A DNA stretch of 18,153 nt from the NCBI GenBank assembly GCA_002817055.1, contig MUCU01000023.1, positions 1-18,153 on the forward strand. The letters run 5' to 3'. The notes under the pieces are model-generated. The model searched no databases, was not told the DNA's origin, and saw only the letters and a program-made list of their open reading frames with translations. Shown one piece after another: positions 7,602 through 14,673 of the stretch. Origin of the DNA: SAR202 cluster bacterium Io17-Chloro-G7 (GTDB taxonomy: Bacteria; Chloroflexota; Dehalococcoidia; UBA3495). Numbering within the stretch: the stretch's first letter is position 1; the number at the start of each line of letters is the position of its first letter. The translations under genes and the position numbers were made by a program.

Positions 7602-10370
7602 TTAGTCGACTTCTTCGACCATTTTGCGCACACCTTCCGCATGGTCGGGACCCAGGTCGATCCGCACGGCCCGGCGACCGGAGGCCCTTAATGCTTGGAG
7701 GTCGCCTGCGGCCTGCCCGTCCGCCAGAACGCCAAATGTGTACGGAGCGCCCGGTATGGCCACGTCTTGTTGGTGATCCGCTGTCAGTTGCAGAAACAGA
7801 CCTGACCCGGGACCGCCCTTATGCAATTGGCCTGTGGAGTGCAGGAAGCGGGGACCGTAACCCATGGTCGTGGCGATGCCGTGCTTCTCTATCACCTTGC
7901 GGCGCAGGGCGTCCAAAGCTTGGTCGACTTCAGGCGTCTGCCGAACGTAGGCCATGATGGCCAAATAATCGCCAATTTTAGACTCGGCCAAAAGAGAGCC
8001 TAGTGAATGCGAATCCTGCCCCGAGCCTTGCGTAAAGTCAGGGAGGTTTCCTGAGGTTTCGAACTGGCTCAGCACGCTTTCGGTCATGTCCTTGGCCGCC
8101 TGGACGTTTGGCTGGTCGAACGGATTGATTCCAAGATAGGAGCCAGCTATAGCCGTCGCCAGTTCCCAGCGGAAGAACTCGGCCCCGAGGTCGTACTTGT
8201 CCCGCAGGTCCAAACGCACCACGGGTTGCCCAGCCGATTCGATGGCTTGAACGGCTTCGTCCATTTCAGCGTTTTCATCGCCATCCATACGCAAGTAAAC
8301 AAAAAGGCGGTCAACGCCGTAATTACTTGGAGACGACATAGGCTCTCCGGCCACCGGAACAATGCCCAAGCCCTCCTTGCCGGTGCTCTCGGCGATGAGT
8401 TGTTCGGCCCACAGCCCAAAGCTGCTGATGGAGAGAGACGTGACCAGAGTGAGCTTGTCCCGACCCTGCTGGGCCAGGACGCCCATCACCGCCCCCAGCC
8501 AAGCGCCCGGGTTTTCGTGGGCTGGGACACAGGACGCAGTCCCTTCTCGCATACAATCGGCCCGGTCAAGCAACTTTAGGACGTCGAGGCCCATCAGAGC
8601 AACCGGCACCATGCCGAAGTAGGACAGCACCGAATAGCGTCCACCTATTTCAGGAGGGTTAGATAACACCCGCCGGAACCCTTGATCTTCGGCCAACTTT
8701 TCCAACACCGTTCCGTGGTCGGTGATTGCGACGAAATGCTGACCAGCCCTTTCCTTTCCAACGGATCCCTCCACCATGTCCCTGAAATAGGCGTAAAACA
8801 TGTTTGGTTCGGTAGTAGAGCCAGATTTGGAGCAAACCAAGAAGAGAGTGTGGACGGGGTCTATGGCTTCGGCTACGGACTGCACCCACGCGGGCACTGT
8901 CGAGTCCAGCACGATGAGTTCTGGATAACCGGGAGCGCTGGAGAAAGTCTGACGCAAGACTTCCGGCCCTAAGCTGCTGCCGCCCATGCCAAGTAGTACA
9001 ACATGTCGGAAGCCAGCCTCCCGAACTTCTCTAGCGAATGCCTCTATGACGGGGGCTTGTTCGCACATTATGTCGAGAACCGTGAGCCAACCCAAACGGT
9101 TTTTAATCTCCGTGGGGCCCTCTTTCCACACGGTATGGTCCCCGCTCCAAACTCGGGAAATCACTTGGCTCCGTTGCAGGTCGGCTAATGCGGATTCCAC
9201 ATCCGGCAGGTAGTCTCCCAGGCTGACGCCGGGGTGCTCGTGCTCCCGGGCCAGCAGACGCGATTTTTTGTCTTCGATGTTGGCCATCAATTTCTCGAAG
9301 GACTCGACGAAGCCTTTCAAGCCGTCGTTCAGAAGCCCGTCGGTCACCCGGTCGAGGTCGATTCCGGCTCGGGCCAAAGCCTCCACCAAAGCATCCATGG
9401 TACGTTGGGCTTCTTCTACCTCTTGGTCCAGACTGTTAACGGCGCTGCCGTGATTTACAAAAGCCGAGAGCGTAGCTGGTGGCACTGTGTTGACGGTGTC
9501 GGGGCCAATCAGCGAATCCAGGTATAAAACGTCACTGTAGGCCGGGTTCTTGGTGCCTGTGCTGGCCCACAAAATCCGTTGGACCCGCGCGCCTCTGTCC
9601 CGTAAGGCTGTGAAGGCGGCATCGGCGAATATTGTTTGGAAGTCCCGGTAAGCCAGCTTGGCATTGGCGATTGCCGCTTTGCCCAAGAGTTCTTTCAGGT
9701 CATTGGCCCCGTTCCGAATAGAATTCTCTAGCAATGCGTCGATGGTGGAGTCCAACCGGCTTACGAAGAAAGAGGCTACCGAGGCCACCTTGCTGACGTC
9801 TCCGCCCGATTTGGCCAGGTCTTCCAGACCGCTTATGTAGGCGGTTGCTACTTGCCGGTAGGTATCACGGGAGAAGATCAAGGTAATATTCACGTTGATG
9901 CCCCGACCGATGAGACTCCGGATAGCTGGAATGCCTTCGGATGTGGCTGGCACCTTGACCATCACGTTCGGTCGGTCGAGGGCGGCGAAAAGTCTCTCGG
10001 CTTCGGCAATAGTTCCCTGGGCATCGTGGGCCAGAGTAGGACTTACCTCCAGCGAGGCGTAGCCGTCATCTCCTCCTGTCCGGTCGAAAGTGGGCCGAAG
10101 AAGGTCAGCGGCAGCGCGAATATCTTCGATAGCAAAAGCTTCGAACACCTCTTCGGGGCTCTTTGGCTCTTTGGCCATACCGAGGAGCGCCTTATCGTAG
10201 TCGGTGCTCCCGGCGATGGCCTTCTCGAAGATGGTGGGGTTGGAAGTAACGCCGCTAACTCCAAGCTTGATCAGCGCCGACAATTCTCCGGATTTAATCA
10301 AACCGCGGCGGATATTGTCGTACCAGATTGATTGCCCCAAGCACCGGACTTCTTGAATGGAATTCGTCAT
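7602..10370 (-). CDS. tal-pgi: Bifunctional transaldolase / glucose-6-phosphate isomerase
   Basis: This single 922-residue protein joins two pentose phosphate and glycolysis enzymes. Residues 1 to about 370 are a transaldolase that moves a three-carbon unit between sugar phosphates: GVSGVTSNPTIFEKAI (37-52), Schiff-base lysine K139 in NVMVKVPAT, then NVNITLIFS and the C-terminal helix region. Residues about 380-922 are a phosphoglucose isomerase: GMGGSSLGPE (461-470), the phosphate loop SKSGSTTEPN (514-523), GGRYSVLS (576-583), AESTGKEG with catalytic-type Glu 660, and FDQPNVQAAK with Lys 760. The length matches known Tal-Pgi fusions and no lesion is seen. ATG at 10370 has AAGGAG four bases upstream. 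It lies 100 bases after tkt in the same direction, so the fusion sits between the transketolase and the dehydrogenases of the same pathway. Confidence 0.95.
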   Translation of the reverse strand: MTNSIQEVRCLGQSIWYDNIRRGLIKSGELSALIKLGVSGVTSNPTIFEKAIAGSTDYDKALLGMAKEPKSPEEVFEAFAIEDIRAAADLLRPTFDRTGGDDGYASLEVSPTLAHDAQGTIAEAERLFAALDRPNVMVKVPATSEGIPAIRSLIGRGINVNITLIFSRDTYRQVATAYISGLEDLAKSGGDVSKVASVASFFVSRLDSTIDALLENSIRNGANDLKELLGKAAIANAKLAYRDFQTIFADAAFTALRDRGARVQRILWASTGTKNPAYSDVLYLDSLIGPDTVNTVPPATLSAFVNHGSAVNSLDQEVEEAQRTMDALVEALARAGIDLDRVTDGLLNDGLKGFVESFEKLMANIEDKKSRLLAREHEHPGVSLGDYLPDVESALADLQRSQVISRVWSGDHTVWKEGPTEIKNRLGWLTVLDIMCEQAPVIEAFAREVREAGFRHVVLLGMGGSSLGPEVLRQTFSSAPGYPELIVLDSTVPAWVQSVAEAIDPVHTLFLVCSKSGSTTEPNMFYAYFRDMVEGSVGKERAGQHFVAITDHGTVLEKLAEDQGFRRVLSNPPEIGGRYSVLSYFGMVPVALMGLDVLKLLDRADCMREGTASCVPAHENPGAWLGAVMGVLAQQGRDKLTLVTSLSISSFGLWAEQLIAESTGKEGLGIVPVAGEPMSSPSNYGVDRLFVYLRMDGDENAEMDEAVQAIESAGQPVVRLDLRDKYDLGAEFFRWELATAIAGSYLGINPFDQPNVQAAKDMTESVLSQFETSGNLPDFTQGSGQDSHSLGSLLAESKIGDYLAIMAYVRQTPEVDQALDALRRKVIEKHGIATTMGYGPRFLHSTGQLHKGGPGSGLFLQLTADHQQDVAIPGAPYTFGVLADGQAAGDLQALRASGRRAVRIDLGPDHAEGVRKMVEEVD

Positions 10371-10381
10371 GCCACTCCTTT

Positions 10382-10447
10382 CTTGACGGAGCTACCTGGC
10401 CCTGTGACGCACATCTTTCGGTGTCTGCTAACTTGACGGGGCTACCT
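10382..10447. repeat. Pair of 16-base direct repeats upstream of tal-pgi
   Basis: CTTGACGGAGCTACCT (10382-10397) and CTTGACGGGGCTACCT (10432-10447) match at 15 of 16 positions and start 50 bases apart, filling much of the 100-base spacer between the tkt stop and the tal-pgi start. Paired same-orientation sites at a near-helical spacing could be an operator, or a small duplication. No known regulator motif is recognised. Confidence 0.6.
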
Positions 10448-10470
10448 TATTCAGTCCCACGACTGCGGGG

Positions 10471-10797
10471 TCACCCATTGATCCGTTTTACTAACGCTTC
10501 CGATTCTTCCGCCATTCGCTGGGGCGTCAGTCCGAACTTCTCATACAAGAAGGTGGCGGGAGCAGATGCTCCGAAGTGAGGAATTCCCAAAGCAACTCCT
10601 TCCAAGCCGACATACCGCTCCCATCCCATTGTTGTAGCCGCTTCTACAGAAACCCGTGCCCCGACATTTGCTGGCAAAACGCTTTCCCGATAATCGGGCG
10701 GTTGTGCGTCGAACAATTTCCAGGAAGGCAGTGATACAACCCTTGCTTTAATGCCCTTTTCCTCGAGAATCTTCCCTGCTTCCAAAGCAATGTGCAC
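10471..10797 (-). CDS. tkt: Transketolase, C-terminal domain fragment
   Basis: This is the C-terminal domain of transketolase: HIALEAGKILEEKGIKARVV, SLPSWKLFDAQP, YRESVLP, ARVSVEA, WERYVG and HFGASAPATFLYEKFGL follow the family order to a normal end (TGA). Homology continues upstream without a frame change through SAKPDAVIIGTGSEV to a TAG at 10855-10857 that cuts it from the central domain. The first usable start codon is the GTG at 10797, inside the conserved GTGSEV-HIAL strand and without a clear Shine-Dalgarno, so this piece is probably not translated by itself. It should be read together with 10855-11250 and 11238-12449 as one damaged gene. Confidence 0.8.
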   Translation of the reverse strand: MHIALEAGKILEEKGIKARVVSLPSWKLFDAQPPDYRESVLPANVGARVSVEAATTMGWERYVGLEGVALGIPHFGASAPATFLYEKFGLTPQRMAEESEALVKRING

Positions 10798-10854
10798 CTC
10801 GGAGCCGGTGCCTATGATTACGGCGTCCGGTTTAGCGGACTTAATTGGGCTCTC

Positions 10855-11250
10855 CTAAAGGACGAAACCTCTCCTCTGGACTCCGGTGGCCTCTTGATAG
10901 AATGCACGGTCAAGTACCGGAAGATCCTGACGCCTCATGACCAGCACTGTCGGCCCATTCCGACGCTCCATGGCAACCTTCCACGCTTCCACGGTCTCGG
11001 TGGCGTCGGCGGGTCGTAGCACCACAACATTGGGAATTGCGCGTAGGCTCAATAGCTGCTCAATGGGTTGGTGGGTCGGCCCGTCTTCCCCCAAGCCAAT
11101 GGAATCATGGGTGAATATGTACACGACGCGGATACCCATCAATGCGGCCAGGCGGATGGGCGGGCGAATGTGATCGGAGAAAATCAGAAAGGTTGCGGTG
11201 TAGGGAATGGCGCCGCCATCGAGCGCCATCCCGTTGGCTATGGCCCCCAT
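10855..11250 (-). CDS. tkt: Transketolase, pyrimidine-binding (central) domain fragment
   Basis: This is the central Pyr domain of transketolase. It runs from [13 protein letters not shown] through [43 protein letters not shown] and LRPADATET to [13 protein letters not shown], all canonical. It begins exactly where the upstream frame breaks; the conserved REHAMGAI segment is divided between the two frames, with REHA in the other. The catalytic Glu of REHA therefore lies on the neighbouring piece. The frame ends at TAG (10855-10857), after which the C-terminal domain continues in the same frame. With one base restored at about 11250 and the TAG replaced by a sense codon, the three pieces make a contiguous transketolase. 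Confidence 0.82.
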   Translation of the reverse strand: MGAIANGMALDGGAIPYTATFLIFSDHIRPPIRLAALMGIRVVYIFTHDSIGLGEDGPTHQPIEQLLSLRAIPNVVVLRPADATETVEAWKVAMERRNGPTVLVMRRQDLPVLDRAFYQEATGVQRRGFVL

Positions 11251-12449
11251 GCGTGTTCACGCACGCCGAAGTGCATATTGTGGCCGCAGTACTCCTCGAA
11301 ACCGTAGTTGCCGTGATCCTTCAGCAGCGTCTTGGTGGACGGGGCCAAGTCGGCCGAGCCGCCGGTAAATGAATGAACCCGGTCGACAATGGCGTTCATT
11401 ACCCTCCCCGAAGCCTCACGCGTGGCTATTGGCTTGTCGTCAGCGCTGAATGGGCAGGCTAGGTCTTGGTCCCAGCCTTGGGGCAGGTCCCCCGCCAGTG
11501 CTTCATCAAGCTGGACGGCCTCTGCGGGATATTCTTCTCTATAATAATCTAGTCGGGTCTGCCATTCCTGCTGGTTGCCGAGGCCTCGATCCACGGCTTG
11601 CCGGAAGTGAGCTTGGGCTTCTTCGGGGACGGTAAACGGGTCTTGATAGGGCCAGCCAAGCTGGTTCTTAGTCAGGGTTATTTCATCTTGACCTAAGGGT
11701 TCGCCGTGGGCCGAGGCGGCGCCAGCTTTATTAGGGCTGCCAAAACCAATAATAGTTCGGCAAATTATAAGTGTGGGGTGAGTGGTCTCTGCCTGAGCCA
11801 TGCGAATGGCCGAATCCACGACATTAGGGTCCATACCGTCGACGGGACCGATGATATGCCAGCCATAGGCTTGGAACCGTTGGGCCACGTTCTCGGCGAA
11901 AGCGATGTCGGTGTTCCCTTCGATGGATATGTCGTTGTCATCGTATAGGTAGATCAGCTTGCCCAGGCGCAACGTCCCGGCCAGGGATGCCGCCTCGGAA
12001 GCCACGCCCTCCTGCAGGTCGCCGTCGGATACGATGGCGTAGGTACGGTGGTCGATGATTTCGTGTCCGGGGCGGTTGTAGTGGTTTGCCAGCCATTGTT
12101 CGGCGATAGCCATGCCGACCCCATGAGCAAAGCCTTGGCCCAAGGGGCCGGTAGTCACCTCCACACCCGGAGTCAATCCGTATTCGGGGTGGCCGGGCGT
12201 TTTACTGCTCCACTGCCTGAATTGCTTCAACTCTTCCATTGGCAGGTCGTATCCCGTGAGGTGGAGCAAGGAGTACAACAATGCGGAGGCGTGGCCAGGT
12301 GAAAGTATGAACCGGTCCCAAAGCACATAAGCCAGAGCCGCAGCGCCCATTGGGGTGCCGGGGTGCCCAGAGTTGGCTTTTTCTACTGTGTGCACCGCCA
12401 GGAACCGGATAGTGTTGACGCAGAGTTGGTCAAGCTTCGGAACGGCCAT
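11238..12449 (-). CDS. tkt: Transketolase, N-terminal TPP-binding domain and linker (frameshifted)
   Basis: Transketolase moves two-carbon units between sugar phosphates using thiamine diphosphate. This piece covers the PP domain ([63 protein letters not shown] with the cofactor-binding GDxxxxE region) and the linker up to [10 protein letters not shown]. Two oddities stand out. First, after LAYVLW the sequence jumps to [11 protein letters not shown]; homologues have about 16 residues (HNPxNPxW..R) between these points, so a 48-base in-frame loss is likely. Second, a base is missing at about 11250 and the frame runs to a TAG at 11238. ATG at 12449 has GGAG six bases upstream and fits the family start better than the GTG at 12479. 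As written no complete enzyme can be made. Confidence 0.85.
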   Translation of the reverse strand: MAVPKLDQLCVNTIRFLAVHTVEKANSGHPGTPMGAAALAYVLWDRFILSPGHASALLYSLLHLTGYDLPMEELKQFRQWSSKTPGHPEYGLTPGVEVTTGPLGQGFAHGVGMAIAEQWLANHYNRPGHEIIDHRTYAIVSDGDLQEGVASEAASLAGTLRLGKLIYLYDDNDISIEGNTDIAFAENVAQRFQAYGWHIIGPVDGMDPNVVDSAIRMAQAETTHPTLIICRTIIGFGSPNKAGAASAHGEPLGQDEITLTKNQLGWPYQDPFTVPEEAQAHFRQAVDRGLGNQQEWQTRLDYYREEYPAEAVQLDEALAGDLPQGWDQDLACPFSADDKPIATREASGRVMNAIVDRVHSFTGGSADLAPSTKTLLKDHGNYGFEEYCGHNMHFGVREHAWGP

Positions 12450-12455
12450 TTTCAA

Positions 12456-12459
12456 CTCC
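12456..12459 (-). promoter_or_regulatory. Ribosome binding site favouring the tkt ATG at 12449
   Basis: GGAG on the - strand lies six bases before ATG 12449. The longer alternative starts (GTG 12479, ATG 12461) add non-conserved residues and have weaker or no Shine-Dalgarno sequences. Confidence 0.45.
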
Positions 12460-12490
12460 ATTGCGGTGACGGATGGCACCTTGCTTCTGC

Positions 12491-12616
12491 TAGCCTCGAG
12501 TCAGGCTTTAGTTACGTGGGCAGTCTTGCCAACGTGCCGTGGCAGGCTGCCAGACAGCCACGGAGGAAGCTCCGTCACTCCTTGGCGCGCGAGTATAAGA
12601 TAGCTTCAAGTCAGGC
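12491..12616. repeat. Pair of 16-base direct repeats flanking hairpins upstream of tkt
   Basis: TAGCCTCGAGTCAGGC (12491-12506) and TAGCTTCAAGTCAGGC (12601-12616) match at 14 of 16 positions. Between them are two stems that share bases and so cannot both form: ACGGAG/CTCCGT around a four-base loop (12560-12575), and CCGTGGC (12537-12543) with GCCACGG (12557-12563). The arrangement lies in the 160-190 bases between the thioredoxin reductase stop and the tkt start. It could be a leader or operator; no T-run makes a clear terminator. Confidence 0.5.
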
Positions 12617-12639
12617 GTAGGACCTACCTATGTCTAATC

Positions 12640-13545
12640 TTAATCGCCTTTGTATCCCCGGCTTCCTTCCGTTTTCTCCAAGAACTGGCGGATCATCAAT
12701 GCGGCCGTCGCTCCTTCGCCTACGGCGCTGGCGACCTGCTTGGTGCTGCCACCACGGACGTCTCCGGCGGCAAAGACGCCTTCGATACTGGTCTCCAACG
12801 TAGGGCTCGTCTTGATAAACCCCCACTGGTCTAATTCGATAGCCCCGCGAAGGAAATCGACGTTGGGGTCCAAGCCTATAAAGATAAAAACAGCTCCCGG
12901 AGTCAACTCCTCGGTTTTCCCTGTCCCAACGTCCTTGACCACCAATGAACTCAGCTTGCCATTGCCCTTGAACTCCTCCACCGCGGTGTTTAGCCTTACC
13001 GACATTAGCGGATGGCTGGCCGCTTTTTCCCTGAGAACCTGACTGGCGCCCAGCTGGTCACGCACTTCCAACACTGTGACACTTTTAGCAAATTTAGTGA
13101 GGAACAGACCCTCTTCAACTCCGCTGTTGCCACCACCGACGACAACCATATCCTGGCCTTTATAAAATGGGCCATCACAGGTGGCGCAGAAATGGATTCC
13201 GGCGCCAATAAAGTCCTCTTCGCCGGGGACGTTTAGCCTCCGGTACCTGCTGCCCGTGGTTAGGAGCATAGCTCTGGAGCAATATTCGTCTCCGGCTTCG
13301 GTAGTGATCATCCGGTAGCCGTCTTTCGCCATGATGCTAGTCACCGCTTGGGCCGGAAGAATCTCAACTTCAAAGCGTTCGGCTTGGGCTCGCATTTGAT
13401 CGGCTAGATCAGCGCCCGAAACACCGGCGGCGAACCCAGGATAGTTTTCTATCATCTCCGTAGTCCCTGCCTGTCCACCCACGCCGCTACGTTCGATGAT
13501 CAGCGTCTCAATACCTTCCCGGGCGGCATAAATCGCCGCAGTCAA
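12640..13545 (-). CDS. trxB: Thioredoxin reductase domain, missing its first strand because of a frameshift
   Basis: This is a low-molecular-weight thioredoxin reductase, a flavoprotein that passes electrons from NADPH through FAD to a CxxC disulfide. From the first codon shown: LTAAIYAAREG (end of the FAD helix), then GGQAGTTEMIENYPGF, LLTTGSRYRRL, the redox site CATC at 120-123, the NADPH motif VVGGGNSGVEEG at 135-146, and FAAGDVRGGSTKQVASAVGEG for the FAD ribityl contact. The essential first FAD-binding strand and GxGxxG are not in this frame; they are in the last residues of the glutaredoxin frame (13542-13847), which overlaps by four bases. The apparent TTG start at 13545 is therefore not a true start: this is the rear part of a Grx-TrxB fusion. 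It lies about 190 bases upstream of tkt on the same strand. Confidence 0.88.
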   Translation of the reverse strand: MTAAIYAAREGIETLIIERSGVGGQAGTTEMIENYPGFAAGVSGADLADQMRAQAERFEVEILPAQAVTSIMAKDGYRMITTEAGDEYCSRAMLLTTGSRYRRLNVPGEEDFIGAGIHFCATCDGPFYKGQDMVVVGGGNSGVEEGLFLTKFAKSVTVLEVRDQLGASQVLREKAASHPLMSVRLNTAVEEFKGNGKLSSLVVKDVGTGKTEELTPGAVFIFIGLDPNVDFLRGAIELDQWGFIKTSPTLETSIEGVFAAGDVRGGSTKQVASAVGEGATAALMIRQFLEKTEGSRGYKGD

Positions 13546-13847
13546 CCCGGCGGGGCCCCACCGACGATAATCAGATCGTAAAACTCCCGATTGGCTTTGG
13601 GACTTATGCCTAGCTTGGCGGCCAACTCGGCGTTGCTGGGCTCGACGAGGATGGAGCCGTCCTCAAACAGTATGGTTGGGATGATTTGTCGACCATTGTT
13701 GGCCTGCTGGACGTATGTCCTACCCTCGTCATCCTGGTCGATGTCCACCCAGCTGTAAGGAACACGCTGCTCGCCGAGGAACTGCTTGGCGCGTTTGCAG
13801 TCCGGGCACCAAGGGGCTCCGTATACCGTAATGTTTGAATCGGGCAT
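13542..13847 (-). CDS. Glutaredoxin-like domain plus first strand of the fused thioredoxin reductase
   Basis: Residues 1-80 are a glutaredoxin/mycoredoxin-like thiol-disulfide domain: ITVYGAPWCPDCKRAKQFL with the CPDC active site (C14, C17), the VPYSWVDIDQD strand, the cis-proline segment IIPTILFEDGS, and a closing helix. After a short linker the frame reads REFYDLIIVGGAPPG and hits TGA. That is the start of a TrxB FAD-binding fold, expected as YDLIIVGGGPAG, so one G is missing in the GGGG run near 13555. Restoring it fuses this frame to the reductase and gives one protein of about 402 residues. ATG at 13847 has GGAGG seven bases upstream. The domain would be the natural electron acceptor of the attached reductase. 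The 101-residue product as written carries an intact Grx domain and might still fold. Confidence 0.85.
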   Translation of the reverse strand: MPDSNITVYGAPWCPDCKRAKQFLGEQRVPYSWVDIDQDDEGRTYVQQANNGRQIIPTILFEDGSILVEPSNAELAAKLGISPKANREFYDLIIVGGAPPG

Positions 13848-14673
13848 CGGAATACCTCCAACGATTAGGTTTATTTAATTTGTAGCTGGTCGGCAATACA
13901 CCCATACTGGTGAAGGGTCAACCAAGCCGACTGCCCCCGAGTAATTAGACGCATCTCAAAGTCGAAAGATTCCGCCATTTTGTTGCAGCACCTCGGATTC
14001 ATAACGGGATTCTGTCCGCATCGCATCCTCGAGTCTCCGGTACCGCATTCCAGCGGATAGAAACTAAGTAAAACATGATTCGTTAAAAAAATCGGTGATT
14101 GAATCAAACTAAAGGCTATATACCAACGGCTCGCAAGAAGAATCAGTTCTTGCCTCTAGTAAGTTTTTTCCTGTGCTTTAAGCTGGTCTGAGAATGGACA
14201 AAAAATGCGGCAGCAATGCCAGGTCTCGTTGGAATACATTGGTTAGGGGAGAGGCCCGGAACATGCGCCAATGTTAAGCCACCAACACCACTACCTTAGA
14301 TCGGTAGGTTGAACCAATTCCTGTGGCGGACCAGCTAGTACATGATCCAGTTATATTTGACTACCAATTTGATGCCCCCCATCCTAACCTTCCCCCGAAA
14401 TGGGGGAAGGGACTCTAACTCTCCCCCGTGAAGGGGGAGAGTTAGAGTGGGGGTAAACTCGTATTCCTCAGTTTCATATAGAACTAGTACTTGTAAGTAT
14501 CCCAGGGCATAGCGGGTCCCGTATTGCGGATCCGGTATTGCGAGTAACAATATACGGCACGGAGGGGCTATTGGTATAGACGGGTAACCCCTACGGGCTA
14601 TTTATTTACTCGACCTGTGACGCCGACATTAATGCGGCAAGACCAAGAGCAGGCACTTCTCTAGTTATGTCAC
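13848..14673. other. 826-base spacer between ftsH and grx-trxB
   Basis: No convincing gene or RNA gene is seen. The clear content is the palindromic repeat at 14375-14453. A degenerate tandem pair around 14518-14543 (CCGTATTGCGGAT and CCGGTATTGCGAG) lies nearby. Two short - strand frames (13871-14107 and 14335-14550) look spurious; the second is the familiar translation of the palindromic repeat. The promoter for grx-trxB should lie in the right-hand neighbourhood of 13848-13950, but I cannot define it. Confidence 0.5.
14375..14453. repeat. Dispersed palindromic repeat with two adjacent perfect hairpins
   Basis: The first hairpin has arms CCTTCCCCC (14388-14396) and GGGGGAAGG (14402-14410) around GAAAT. 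The second has a perfect 16-base stem, ACTCTAACTCTCCCCC (14412-14427) with its complement at 14433-14448 around GTGAA. The outer ends, CCCCCCATCCTAACCTTCCCCC-like on the left and GAGTTAGAGTGGGGG on the right, are themselves imperfect inverted copies, giving a terminal-repeat layout like a miniature element. This composition is typical of extragenic palindromes that, when translated, give spurious TLTLPL-type peptides. Confidence 0.75.

Noticed and set aside
7299..7691. Frames on both strands covering the tal-pgi to gnd spacer (7299-7691 + and 7304-7642 -).
   Set aside because: Both overlap the tal-pgi 3' end in shadow phases, and their Trp/Ser/Phe-rich composition is not gene-like.
13542..13560. 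Programmed -1 frameshifting to join glutaredoxin and thioredoxin reductase.
   Set aside because: The codons around GGTGGGGCCCCG do not form a canonical X XXY YYZ slippery site, and a missing G in a homopolymer explains the break more simply.
13871..14107. A 78-codon - strand frame with several Cys.
   Set aside because: No recognisable domain, no good ribosome binding site, and composition like noncoding DNA.
14335..14550. A 71-codon - strand frame.
   Set aside because: It is a translation of the palindromic repeat at 14375-14453 and gives the well-known spurious TLTLPL-type peptide.
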